Source: a virus
Length of the DNA stretch: 26,113 nucleotides
Virus record (IMG/VR): IMGVR_UViG_3300048065_000516
Location: 1 to 26,113 of that record
Direction: 5' to 3' (one strand)
The notes under the pieces are model-generated. The model was not told the DNA's origin. It did not search any database and worked only from the letters and a program-made list of their open reading frames with translations. This document shows, piece by piece, positions 7,865 through 14,600 of the stretch; within the stretch, counting starts at the first letter, position 1, and every line of letters starts with the position of its first letter. The position numbers and the translations under genes are program-made.

Positions 7865-10609
7865 TTACAGGAAGCAATAGTCGCTTTTTAGGACTTGCTT
7901 CAGATCGAGTGTTCCTTTGGCTGGAACCTCTGGTAATTTAGCTTTCTCTGGATGATCTAGTTGAGCGACAACCTGATCTTTCAGTCGCTCGTATAGACAC
8001 TCGCCTTCATACTGTTCGACAAATGCCTCACGTACAGCATTGAACATCTCAGCAGTGTCGGCTGGTGTTGTTGCAAAGCTGTCATGGATCAAGAAGAAAT
8101 CCTTGATGCCATACTTGTCGAAGCATTTAAGAACTGTTGCATGTAGATGAGAGCTGTCGAGGCTATGAGTATGATTGGCGGCACATGCGGCATTAGATTT
8201 ACGCGCATCGACCACATCATGTATGTCGTCTTTGATTGTCACTTGGCTTCTTTTGATGTGACCAAACTCTTTGTCATACAAGTAAACCTTGATAGCTTTA
8301 GAGATACGTTTGTTGTACCGATTGACGACAGGAAAACCCATTGGCGTTGTCCAAGTCATCATCTTGTTCTCGTTGCTACACGCCTCACATAGTTTCTGGA
8401 TAAATCCCATTCCTTCGTTGGCACCTCTGACGACCTCGTTGACAGCATCCCAGCTTTTCTTAGCTAAGTAACTGGCGGCGGCTTGACCTTTGTCTAACCC
8501 CAGACACTCACCTGTCTCCTCATCGATCTTCTCGACAGCAAATGGATTAACAGTGTGTCCTTCCCAGTGACCATCACTGGTGATCGCATCATTGATAGGC
8601 TTCATGAAGTCAGTCTTGATCTGCTCACCAAAGCCATACAGATTGGAACCGTAGTTCTTAGTCATCACATTGCGCTTCAAGGTCTTGCGACCAACACGAA
8701 ACTTCTGCCAAGCCTCGCGCATCTCTTTGTTAGACTCAGACTTATCAGCATCTATCTTCTGTCTAGCAACCTCTGCAACAGCCTCATATAAGTCCTGTGG
8801 CTTATCTGATGGTGTCAGGTTGACCAAAGCACCCTCAGCCTCGTTCAAACCAAGCGCACTGAAGTGCTGGAGTCCTGAGTTGGAACCATCGAGGCCACAT
8901 GGAAACCCAGACTCATACTCGTAGCCGTAGGTGAATACATTATGTATCTCGATACAGGCCGATAGGAAGCCAAAGGGCTTGTCTGCGTGGCTCCAGTATA
9001 GCTTGGTAGCATCATCGCCATCGAAGCTCTCACGGAAGTCCCTAGCGACCTCTAGAATGCTTTCAATGTTGTCTGTGACCCACTCAAGTCTGTCGCTGAT
9101 TGATGCTTTACTGATCTTATTGAAATCACCTAGGTCAGCGCACTTCAAAGCAATCCATTGCAAACCTTCTTCACCGACTGGCTTCTTGTTGTGCAAGAGC
9201 ATCATCGACTTGATGTGGTCTGAGCGTTGGTGACTGAAGTTAGCGACAGGATACACTCTGCCTCTGAAATCCCACGATGCACCCACCCAGAAAGCCTTTG
9301 TAGGCAGGTTGGCAAGTTCTCTGGCAGTTCGTAGGTCTTGAGTCTTTAGAGCCAGCCCACCGTCAATCTCGCGGTTCTTATTGAACACCTCTCTGGCTCG
9401 TATGACCCAGCCCTTCTTGTCTGCTTTAGACAGTTCCGACCAGTTGTTAGGAAAAGCTAACTTGTCGAGCTTAGTGGCTCTTGGAAACTTAGAGAAACAC
9501 TTGTTGTTTTCCCATGCCCACTCGACAGCCTCTAAGATAGGTACATTGATCTCAAAGGGTGTATCTTGGATCAAGTTCAAGGCTCGTAGCATCTCACTCA
9601 AAGAACCATCTGCAATAGCCCTACGCACCATCTTCTGTTGCTTCGGGTTGGCACCTCGTACCAGTGGCACCTGTGCTCCTAGAGCTGAGTCCAGATAGAC
9701 ACCAGCAGTTCTCTCATATGGGTTCTGGTTCTTCAGATCATCAAAGGTCTGCCACTGCACTGGTGGCACTGACATTGGTGTAAACATAGGTTCCAACCAA
9801 GATGCTTCCTCGTTGAGTACCTCTAAGCGTTCTAGTTCATCATCAGTCATGGCTAGTTCAAAGGTTCCTAGCTCCTGTCGAGTCTTAGCGTCATACTCTT
9901 GCTCCGACCAAGCTATACCGACACGCTTAGATGTCTTAACACCTCGTTTACTGTATGTATTCTTCTCCCAGACTTCAAAGAGGTTGGCTGACTCCAGCAC
10001 TGCGTTCATAAGCAAAGAACCAACCTTCACACATAGGTCTTTAGACCAAGGTTCTTTTGTAAGTCCTTCCTTGGTTGCAATGGCTTTCAGTGCGCTTTTG
10101 CGATACTTGACGGAGCTATGCTCTTTCATCACCTTGTTATAGACTCTTTGCTCTAGCTCCTTGTTTTCACTGCGGAGCCATCGACCCCACTGTTCCATCT
10201 CTACAGCACGACCTAGCTCTACCAAGGTACTCGCTAGTGTTCTTTGACGACCAACAGAGTCTAAGCATATCGACAAAGCTATTACTGACATAGTTCCAGT
10301 AGGAATATCTTTGATCTCATTGAACCAAGTAAACTGTCTGCCACTGCCAGAGTCACCTTGGTTACTTATGACAGCATCGAGGTACTTCTGCACTGCGGCT
10401 TGCTTAGTGTCGATAACAGACTGAGCGTTTTGCTGTGTGGAGATGTTCTTGTTCTTAGAAAGTCTCTTTAGATACCTGCGGCGACCACGCAAAGACATTA
10501 CTTTCTCACGTCTAAGTTCTTGGATAACTTCTGGTGAGTTCTGGTATGCCTTGTGTAATTCCTTCAGTTTATCGAAGGGATTATCAGTGGTGTTTTGGGT
10601 ATCTAGCAT
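7865..10609 (-). CDS. T7-like single-subunit DNA-directed RNA polymerase
   Basis: A 914-residue phage RNA polymerase that would transcribe phage genes from its own promoters. All catalytic motifs match T7 RNAP (883 aa): D574 in CGLDGSNSGLQHFSA (T7 D537), K645 and Y653 in RKTLKRNVMTKNYG (T7 K631, Y639), and H842/D843 in FFLIHDSFATTPA (T7 H811, D812). FWVGASWDFRGRVYP (440-454) and the C-terminal SDYCFL, comparable to T7 SDFAFA, are also conserved. The specificity-loop region is about residues 770-800 and does not obviously match T7. The start at 10609 is chosen because AGGAGAG lies 5 bases upstream; the frame extends 10 codons further. The gene has its own upstream regulatory region below a terminator, so it may be controlled separately from the integrase operon. 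Confidence 0.97.
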   Translation of the reverse strand: MLDTQNTTDNPFDKLKELHKAYQNSPEVIQELRREKVMSLRGRRRYLKRLSKNKNISTQQNAQSVIDTKQAAVQKYLDAVISNQGDSGSGRQFTWFNEIKDIPTGTMSVIALSICLDSVGRQRTLASTLVELGRAVEMEQWGRWLRSENKELEQRVYNKVMKEHSSVKYRKSALKAIATKEGLTKEPWSKDLCVKVGSLLMNAVLESANLFEVWEKNTYSKRGVKTSKRVGIAWSEQEYDAKTRQELGTFELAMTDDELERLEVLNEEASWLEPMFTPMSVPPVQWQTFDDLKNQNPYERTAGVYLDSALGAQVPLVRGANPKQQKMVRRAIADGSLSEMLRALNLIQDTPFEINVPILEAVEWAWENNKCFSKFPRATKLDKLAFPNNWSELSKADKKGWVIRAREVFNKNREIDGGLALKTQDLRTARELANLPTKAFWVGASWDFRGRVYPVANFSHQRSDHIKSMMLLHNKKPVGEEGLQWIALKCADLGDFNKISKASISDRLEWVTDNIESILEVARDFRESFDGDDATKLYWSHADKPFGFLSACIEIHNVFTYGYEYESGFPCGLDGSNSGLQHFSALGLNEAEGALVNLTPSDKPQDLYEAVAEVARQKIDADKSESNKEMREAWQKFRVGRKTLKRNVMTKNYGSNLYGFGEQIKTDFMKPINDAITSDGHWEGHTVNPFAVEKIDEETGECLGLDKGQAAASYLAKKSWDAVNEVVRGANEGMGFIQKLCEACSNENKMMTWTTPMGFPVVNRYNKRISKAIKVYLYDKEFGHIKRSQVTIKDDIHDVVDARKSNAACAANHTHSLDSSHLHATVLKCFDKYGIKDFFLIHDSFATTPADTAEMFNAVREAFVEQYEGECLYERLKDQVVAQLDHPEKAKLPEVPAKGTLDLKQVLKSDYCFL

Positions 10610-10633
10610 GAACACTCTCCTGTGTGCTGTGGT

Positions 10634-10650
10634 TAACACTTATTGTGTTA
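10634..10650. promoter_or_regulatory. Operator-like dyad upstream of RNA polymerase
   Basis: A perfect inverted repeat with arms TAACAC (10634-10639) and GTGTTA (10645-10650), spacer of 5 bp. It lies 25 bp before the RNA polymerase start and abuts the 16-mer shared with the divergence region, which is where a repressor would block initiation or early elongation. Function is inferred from position and symmetry. Confidence 0.45.
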
Positions 10651-10665
10651 GGTGGACACAAAACT
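10650..10665 (-). promoter_or_regulatory. Shared 16-mer, copy 1 (candidate phage promoter)
   Basis: The minus strand reads AGTTTTGTGTCCACCT, identical over 16 bp to 14884-14899 on the plus strand. Each copy points into a gene-free leader: this one toward the RNA polymerase gene, the other toward the virion genes. I saw no third exact copy in the window. A promoter for the phage-encoded polymerase is the simplest reading, but a recombination site is also possible because the two copies are inverted around the integrase segment. Confidence 0.5.
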
Positions 10666-10712
10666 AAACTACTGAAATCATTAAGTTTACGTTTTAGGAG
10701 ATTTAGACTGTT

Positions 10713-10758
10713 AATCAGGTCTTTTGTCCCCTTGGATGCCCCAAGCGAACCCCTGATT
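10713..10758. other. Nested dyads in the RNA polymerase leader
   Basis: Outer arms AATCAGG (10713-10719) and CCTGATT (10752-10758) enclose an inner hairpin with arms CTTGG (10731-10735) and CCAAG (10741-10745). On the leftward transcript this would fold just downstream of the terminator and upstream of the RNA polymerase gene. It could be a leader structure or a protein-binding site. Confidence 0.4.
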
Positions 10759-10766
10759 GTAGGCAT

Positions 10767-10805
10767 AAAAAAAGAGACCTCAATAGCACGTGGCTATCAG
10801 GTCTC
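10767..10805 (-). terminator. Rho-independent terminator for the leftward integrase operon
   Basis: On the minus strand a hairpin with outer stem GAGACCT/AGGTCTC (plus-strand 10774-10780 and 10799-10805) and inner stem ATAGC/GCTAT is followed directly by seven T residues (10767-10773 as A on the plus strand). It would end leftward transcripts after the integrase and regulator genes, before the RNA polymerase gene, so RNA polymerase needs its own promoter or antitermination. Confidence 0.88.
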
Positions 10806-10812
10806 AGTGTCG

Positions 10813-10833
10813 TAAGTATAATTTATATACTTA
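10813..10833. repeat. AT-rich perfect dyad
   Basis: Arms TAAGTATA (10813-10820) and TATACTTA (10826-10833) around a 5-bp ATTTA spacer. It is entirely AT except for one G/C pair per arm. It sits between the terminator and the AGCTA boxes and could be an operator, a duplex-unwinding element or an integrase/regulator site. Confidence 0.5.
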
Positions 10834-10925
10834 GCTACTTCTGTATTAAAGTGTACCAGCTACATAGGTCTGTGATACCAGCTATCTTAATCTTTAGTAG
10901 TAGCTATAGTAGCTATAGTAGCTAT
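10833..10925. repeat. Six AGCTA boxes, last three as exact 9-bp tandem repeats
   Basis: AGCTA occurs at about 10833, 10858, 10880, 10902, 10911 and 10920, with steps of 25, 22, 22, 9 and 9 bp. The last three form exact tandem copies of AGTAGCTAT (10899-10925), and two earlier ones share TACCAGCTA (10854-10862, 10876-10884). The array runs into the stop codon of the regulator gene. The near two-turn helical spacing suggests iterons or protein-binding sites. Confidence 0.6.
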
Positions 10926-11446
10926 GTTTCTAATGCTAAGTCAGTCCTATTATGTAGGAACCACCAATACTCTGTGACAAGGTTTCTCAAGCGTGCTACA
11001 TCATGTGTATGTCGGTATATGTCTTTTACATAGGTCTCTTGGAACAAATCTAGCAATTCATCTGATGCTTGATAGAGTTTTGCTGATGGCTCCTCAATCC
11101 AGCCAGCATCTAAACACTCCTTGATCATTGTTGTCGCTGACTTGTAAGTTATTACTAGCTCTGATGCTACATCCACACTGCTGACTGGTGTTTTTAAGAT
11201 TAGACTCTTGCACATCAACCTAGAAAACATCTGACGTGTGTCGGTGCTTGTGAAGTACCTAACTAACTTGGAGGTATGCTGGGTAGTACGTTCTTTTCTG
11301 AACCTGTAACAGTACAGATCAATGTCGCAGACTGCCGCAGTGTAGGCATCCCAGATACGGCGTCTAGTCTCATGTCGTTGCTCAGGTGGCTCAATATCCA
11401 AGTCTGCCGAGTGAAGCAGTTTCATATATTCTACTTTGTTGACCAT
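10922..11446 (-). CDS. Putative winged-helix DNA-binding regulator
   Basis: A 174-residue protein I do not recognise by name. Residues about 74-135 (FSRLMCKSLILKTPVSSVDVASELVITYKSATTMIKECLDAGWIEE...) read like a MarR-type winged helix: a helix, then SVDVASELVITYKSATTMIKEC as helix-turn-helix with a recognition helix, then GWIEE leading into a wing. The N-terminal 50 residues are Arg- and acidic-rich helix. The ATG at 11446 follows the integrase stop by 3 bp, with GGGAG inside the integrase end. Being paired with the integrase and upstream of RNA polymerase makes it the best candidate in the window for the lysogeny or early/late switch regulator, possibly acting at the dyads at 14931-15039 or 10634-10650. 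The last codons overlap the AGCTA repeats. Confidence 0.65.
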   Translation of the reverse strand: MVNKVEYMKLLHSADLDIEPPEQRHETRRRIWDAYTAAVCDIDLYCYRFRKERTTQHTSKLVRYFTSTDTRQMFSRLMCKSLILKTPVSSVDVASELVITYKSATTMIKECLDAGWIEEPSAKLYQASDELLDLFQETYVKDIYRHTHDVARLRNLVTEYWWFLHNRTDLALET

Positions 11447-11449
11447 AGT

Positions 11450-12340
11450 CTAAATGCTCCCATTTCCTAAAGCCTGACTCATGCCAGCTACTTGTTTCTG
11501 TGTATCGTCTTTGAGCTTTATATACTTGTTAGTAGTTTTCAAGTCAGAATGACCTAGCATCTTACCAATAACTGTAGATGTGATATTTAGATCATTGGCA
11601 AACCTTGTCGCGGCAGTGTGTCGCCAGATGTGGAAAACAATGGTCTTGTCGTCACTCCCGAACACCTTGTGCCGCATCTCGCCCCAGACTTTGTAAAAGG
11701 TCTTGATACTGAAGTAGTCCCAGATCGCCTCTAGAGCCTCTACAGCGGCCTCTGAGGTGTCGTTAAGGGGTACGTACCTCTGCTTCTTGCCTTTACCATT
11801 CCACTTGGTCTCAGGTAGCCATAGCCACTTAAATCCATCGTCATCAACCTCGACCTTGGCCTTACCCTCGTAGAGCTGGAGTATCTCCCCAAGCCTCATG
11901 CCTGTGTGTAGCGATAAAAGACTCATGTGATAGACATAGGGTGCCTCGCGGTTCGACTTAAGCCAGCTTAGTATCTTGGCTATCTCTGTGTCGGTGAAGA
12001 ACCTCGGCCTCGCGTTGTCCTCGTCATACTGATCGATGCTAATGGGATACTTGACGTAGTGATTGTCGAAAGCATACCTCACGACCTTGCCTACCGCGAC
12101 TCCATGCCTGTTGGCTGTGGTCTCGGCTAGGTCATGGTCTTGTATCAGGTGATCCATATAGAAGTGTACGTCTGCGGCTCTGATGTCGTCTATTGGCCTG
12201 TCGCCATTATTGTCGAACTCTGCAAACCTTCGTATCGCCATACGGCAATACTCGGAGTGCTTAGGCTTCACACGCTTATATATGATCTTGTGGTGTCGCT
12301 CGTGAAACTGAGAGAATGTATATGTGTTAGCTTTAGTCAC
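11450..12340 (-). CDS. int: Tyrosine recombinase (phage integrase)
   Basis: A 296-residue site-specific tyrosine recombinase that would integrate the phage at a host tRNA gene. The N-terminal core-binding (SAM-like) domain spans about 1-105. The catalytic domain has R149 (LHTGMRLGEILQL), a candidate Lys at 179 or 185-186 in the beta-hairpin TKWNGKGKKQRYVPL, H237 and R240 (HIWRHTAATRFA), H264 (LGHSDLKTT) and nucleophile Y273. All six positions are present, so it should be active. It begins with GTG at 12340 behind GGGGAG (7-base spacing), overlapping the upstream gene by 8 bp. Unlike many integrases, it lies about 2.3 kb from its probable attP, with a run of small genes between. Confidence 0.95.
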   Translation of the reverse strand: MTKANTYTFSQFHERHHKIIYKRVKPKHSEYCRMAIRRFAEFDNNGDRPIDDIRAADVHFYMDHLIQDHDLAETTANRHGVAVGKVVRYAFDNHYVKYPISIDQYDEDNARPRFFTDTEIAKILSWLKSNREAPYVYHMSLLSLHTGMRLGEILQLYEGKAKVEVDDDGFKWLWLPETKWNGKGKKQRYVPLNDTSEAAVEALEAIWDYFSIKTFYKVWGEMRHKVFGSDDKTIVFHIWRHTAATRFANDLNITSTVIGKMLGHSDLKTTNKYIKLKDDTQKQVAGMSQALGNGSI

Positions 12341-12647
12341 AATATGGCTCCCCTGTTGCTGTGTCGATTAGCTCTTGATCAAAGCAGTTGTTCATCGACC
12401 AGAAAGCTCGTTGTAGCTTCCTTGGTGTTTCGGTGTCTGTTAAGTCGAAGCACTCAGTCCATTCACACATAAAGTGTCTAAGTGCATTACGAGCCTCGAT
12501 GACAGCCTTGAGCTGGTCTTGTGATAGTGCCGCTATGCCATCTCGCCTTATTAGCTCTACAGTTGATTGACGTGTCGCGTGGAACTCCTCGCGCTGTTCT
12601 TCTGTCAGTGTCGCCCAGTTCTCTGGGTAATCGATATAGTCACTCAT
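12333..12647 (-). CDS. Hypothetical protein, 104 aa
   Basis: An acidic, helical 104-residue protein (YPENWATLTEEQREEFHATRQSTVELIRRDGIAAL...) with four Cys residues late in the chain (MCEWTECFDL, NNCF, YCD). I do not recognise a family. The start at 12647 has GAGGAG upstream and overlaps the stop of the previous gene by 4 bp (ATGA); its own stop overlaps the integrase GTG by 8 bp. Translational coupling to the integrase suggests a shared expression window rather than a shared mechanism. Confidence 0.75.
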   Translation of the reverse strand: MSDYIDYPENWATLTEEQREEFHATRQSTVELIRRDGIAALSQDQLKAVIEARNALRHFMCEWTECFDLTDTETPRKLQRAFWSMNNCFDQELIDTATGEPYCD

Positions 12648-13000
12648 TGGTTAGTCTCCTCTTCTGTGTCATCGTAAGGGCGACTGTGGTCATGGTCTTT
12701 CTCGCCCTCAAAAAGCCAAGCATCAATACTCATACCGCTTCCTGTCATATGAACTGCACTTTGAGATATATTGTATAAGTTAGCGTCCCAGATGTGCATC
12801 CCCTTGGCTGGTCTCCAGTTGCTCACAGGATTATCAAACAGGTATTCATGAGTAAGTAAGTCGTGCATGTCACAACCACTACTGACCATACAGTCGCCCA
12901 TAGCCAACATGCCGCTATAGTCTTCCGTTATGTCCTTGAACTCGATCTCGTAGTCACGCTCGAATACATGACGAACAGTTAGTTTACGTTTAACAGTCAT
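12644..13000 (-). CDS. Hypothetical protein, 118 aa
   Basis: A 118-residue protein of unknown function with a short basic N-terminus (MTVKRKLTVRHVFERDYEIEF) and a strongly acidic, His/Asp-rich tail (FEGEKDHDHSRPYDDTEEETNQ). The first part reads as beta strands. I chose ATG at 13000, which has AAAGGAG about 9 bases upstream; an in-frame GTG at 13009 is too close to that site. It overlaps its neighbours by 11 bp upstream and 4 bp downstream. Acidic small early proteins are often host-takeover or DNA-mimic proteins, but nothing here shows that directly. Confidence 0.72.
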   Translation of the reverse strand: MTVKRKLTVRHVFERDYEIEFKDITEDYSGMLAMGDCMVSSGCDMHDLLTHEYLFDNPVSNWRPAKGMHIWDANLYNISQSAVHMTGSGMSIDAWLFEGEKDHDHSRPYDDTEEETNQ

Positions 13001-13223
13001 GATGGTCACTCTCCTTTAGTTCAAGTTGTGTCGCACGTTTACGCTCGGCTACGTGGGCGTCAGCTAGTGTCGCCATGCGCCTCAGCTCGTCCCTAGCGAA
13101 CTGTCGTGACTCGACAGACTCCGCACGTGTCAGCACCTCGATGAGTGCTGGCAAGATACGCTCCCAGCGTGGCTTGAAGTCGACACATTGCTGTGTCGTG
13201 GTGTCGTTGTTACTGCTGGTCAT
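12990..13223 (-). CDS. Hypothetical protein, 77 aa, with NDTTTQQ start
   Basis: A 77-residue helical protein. The core (RWERILPALIEVLTRAESVESRQFARDELRRMATLADAHV) resembles small conserved proteins seen in marine phages, but I cannot name a family. Its N-terminus SNNDTTTQQ shares NDTTTQQ with the next upstream gene product, and the shared DNA is a 21-bp near-exact repeat. The start at 13223 has AAGGGAG upstream; it overlaps the upstream gene by 14 bp and the downstream one by 11 bp. Confidence 0.72.
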   Translation of the reverse strand: MTSSNNDTTTQQCVDFKPRWERILPALIEVLTRAESVESRQFARDELRRMATLADAHVAERKRATQLELKESDHHDC

Positions 13224-13438
13224 CTTGGTTGCTCCCTTGCTGTTGCTGTAGGATGAAATCTAGGCGTTGGCCTCGCACGACCACATTCATGTCGATCAGC
13301 TTCTTGAGGTGTAGCTTCTCGGCCTCGCTCAGTCCCTCTAGCTGTGACTGCATATTATCCAGTGTCGGGTTGTCTAAGATCGACTGCATAGCCGCTATAA
13401 GAGTGTCGCGGCTAAACTGCTGTGTCGTAGTGTCGTTG
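13189..13438. repeat. 21-bp direct repeat pair in two neighbouring genes
   Basis: Copies at 13189-13209 and 13418-13438 match at 20 of 21 positions (core CTGTGTCGT then GTGTCGTTG, G/A difference in the middle). Each encodes the NDTTTQQ segment at the start of a separate small gene, while the rest of the two proteins is unrelated. Each copy contains GTGTCG twice. This looks like a copied start segment or a recurring DNA-level motif. Confidence 0.75.
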
Positions 13439-13446
13439 GTTGTCAT
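13210..13446 (-). CDS. Hypothetical protein, 78 aa, Gln-rich tail
   Basis: A 78-residue helical protein (RDTLIAAMQSILDNPTLDNMQSQLEGLSEAEKLHLKKLID) with a Gln-rich C-terminus (LQQQQGSNQDDQQ). The N-terminus TNDTTTQQ repeats that of the downstream gene. No family recognised. The start ATG at 13446 has GAGGATC upstream and overlaps the previous stop by 4 bp (ATGA). It is part of the coupled small-gene run between the integrase and the attP-like site. Confidence 0.7.
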   Translation of the reverse strand: MTTNDTTTQQFSRDTLIAAMQSILDNPTLDNMQSQLEGLSEAEKLHLKKLIDMNVVVRGQRLDFILQQQQGSNQDDQQ

Positions 13447-13679
13447 CTCTTGATCCTCTTCTCGATTGTTGGTGTCGCGTCCCAGTCCCTACGCTTCATG
13501 CGCCACTTCTGATTAGTGATAGGCTTGACGCATCTGACGTGCTTATGACCCACGACAGCCCAGATAAGGTGGGTGCCGCAGATCGGGTACTTGACGTTGT
13601 AAAGGTCAGCTTGGAATAGCCTCGCGGTGCGCCATGTCGCCTCGCGTGGCCTCGGTGTTTTGTGGTTAGGTCTGGTCAT
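13443..13679 (-). CDS. Hypothetical basic protein, 78 aa
   Basis: A 78-residue, strongly basic protein (RPNHKTPRPREATWRTARLFQ at the start, KWRMKRRDWDATPTIEKRIKR at the end). It has two Cys (YPICGTHLI, VRCVKP) and three His in between, a loose pattern that could bind a metal but does not match a zinc finger I know. The charge suggests nucleic-acid binding. The start at 13679 overlaps the previous stop by 4 bp; the longer frame to 13760 has no ribosome site and runs through the neighbour. Confidence 0.68.
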   Translation of the reverse strand: MTRPNHKTPRPREATWRTARLFQADLYNVKYPICGTHLIWAVVGHKHVRCVKPITNQKWRMKRRDWDATPTIEKRIKR

Positions 13680-13867
13680 TCTACAAGCCACCCCTCGTCC
13701 AAGAGTGTCGCGGCTAGGCTCTCGGCATAGCGTGGCTCGACCACAAGGGCATCGCCCCACCAGTGCCCCTCACTGTTGTTGCTGAGGTGCCTAGATGCGT
13801 TGGAGTGTGTCGGCCTCACCAGAAACAGACTGTCGTGGTTCTCGAATGTGAAATCGGGGGCAATCAT
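13676..13867 (-). CDS. Hypothetical protein, 63 aa
   Basis: A 63-residue protein (IAPDFTFENHDSLFLVRPTHSNAS...HWWGDALVVEPRYAESLAATLLDEGWLVE) of unknown family. The mix of beta strands and a C-terminal helix (EPRYAESLAATLLDEGW) fits a small alpha/beta domain. The start at 13867 overlaps the stop of the 42-aa membrane ORF by 4 bp (ATGA) and has GGGGGTG upstream; the alternative start at 13936 lies inside that ORF in another frame. Its stop overlaps the next gene by 4 bp. Confidence 0.68.
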   Translation of the reverse strand: MIAPDFTFENHDSLFLVRPTHSNASRHLSNNSEGHWWGDALVVEPRYAESLAATLLDEGWLVE

Positions 13868-13992
13868 GATGCACCCCCAGACAGCACTACGATCCAGTGC
13901 CAGTAGGTATACTCGACTCCCCAGATGTTCATCCAAGGCAGGGTTGCGGCGACCAGTAAAAGGCCGCCCAGTAATTCACGGTAAAGGTTCAT
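13864..13992 (-). CDS. Small membrane protein, 42 aa
   Basis: A 42-residue ORF found by reading the strand directly: MNLYRELLGGLLLVAATLPW, then MNIWGVEYTYWHWIVVLSGGAS. It has a hydrophobic segment at about 7-24 and a second aromatic, hydrophobic one at 29-39, so it should sit in the membrane. It exactly fills the gap between two genes: it starts 2 bp after one stop, with GGGGAG upstream, and its TGA overlaps the next ATG. It could be a superinfection-exclusion, holin-like or host-takeover peptide; its place in the early arm argues against a main holin. Confidence 0.7.
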   Translation of the reverse strand: MNLYRELLGGLLLVAATLPWMNIWGVEYTYWHWIVVLSGGAS

Positions 13993-13994
13993 GG

Positions 13995-14306
13995 CTAAAA
14001 CTCCCCGACAATAAAGGCTGATGAATTAGGCACCTCGATGACCGTTGTGTGGTCTCTAATGGTGTCTAAGTCGGGGTAATCCTCGGAGTCGTAGCTCTCG
14101 TGGAACTCATCGATGCAAGCGTATTCGCAGAACTCGCAATCGGTGGCGATAACGTCTAGCCTGTCGTGACCGCCCCCAATGTCATTGGAACGCTCGACAA
14201 GGTACGCATAAAGCGCACCAAGCCCAGCATATGACCAAGCCTCAGCCCTGCCGTGGTTGTGGAAGGCATCGCGGAATTGTGACTCGTTGATCTCTTGATA
14301 AATCAT
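13995..14306 (-). CDS. Conserved phage protein of unknown function, 103 aa
   Basis: A 103-residue acidic protein with a pattern I have seen in phage genomes: FRDAFHNHGRAEAWSYAGLGALYAYL, then LDVIATDCEFCEYA and a final short region with DYPDL. The conserved core F..F...GR...(W/F)SY.GL.AL(Y/F).YL and DVIA..CEF..Y is typical of this unnamed family, which occurs in diverse tailed phages without known function. The ATG at 14306 overlaps the first gene's stop by 4 bp and has GGGGGTC upstream. Confidence 0.8.
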   Translation of the reverse strand: MIYQEINESQFRDAFHNHGRAEAWSYAGLGALYAYLVERSNDIGGGHDRLDVIATDCEFCEYACIDEFHESYDSEDYPDLDTIRDHTTVIEVPNSSAFIVGEF

Positions 14307-14587
14307 GACCGACCCCCAGCGTTGAGGTTAGCAAGTGCAATCACGCCCGACTTGATATCGCGCTTGATCTGCGCTGTGTCCATGCCCAGAAACTTGTTGC
14401 GATACTTGCTAGTCGTGACGCTGTAATCCCAGCGGTCAGCGTCTAGGGTAACGACCCCAGCCGATATATGCCGCTTGGCAATCACTGTCTGATATGATTG
14501 GAAGTATTCGTATTCGCCATCGGTTATAATGAACTGATTGGCTACTGGTGCGCCTGTGCGCCCTGTCATTTGTCTGACTTGTGACAT
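14303..14587 (-). CDS. Conserved phage protein of unknown function, 94 aa; first gene of the leftward arm
   Basis: A 94-residue protein with the sequence VTLDADRWDYSVTTSKYRNKFLGM and a tail of small helices ending LANLN. The WDYS.TT.KYRN.FLG motif is shared by many small phage proteins of unknown function. It has the strongest ribosome site in the region, AGGAGG with 8-base spacing at 14596-14601, next to a short dyad. It is the first leftward gene after the tRNA-Thr half at 14641, so its transcript comes either from a promoter in the divergence region or, in a prophage, from the rebuilt host tRNA gene. Confidence 0.82.
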   Translation of the reverse strand: MSQVRQMTGRTGAPVANQFIITDGEYEYFQSYQTVIAKRHISAGVVTLDADRWDYSVTTSKYRNKFLGMDTAQIKRDIKSGVIALANLNAGGRS

Positions 14588-14600
14588 CGCTTAATCCTCC

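Noticed and set aside
8845-9033. Second gene inside the RNA polymerase region (same strand, other frame)
   Set aside because: No ribosome site and fully contained in a conserved catalytic domain; a shadow frame.
10584-10766. 60-codon minus frame before RNA polymerase
   Set aside because: Starts directly after the terminator T-tract without a ribosome site and covers the dyads and 16-mer.
10833-10925. CRISPR or transposon end repeats
   Set aside because: Boxes are 5-9 bp with irregular steps; no transposase or target duplication nearby.
13995-14587. Lysis cassette in the leftward arm
   Set aside because: No endolysin, holin pair or spanin recognised; only the 42-aa membrane peptide is present.
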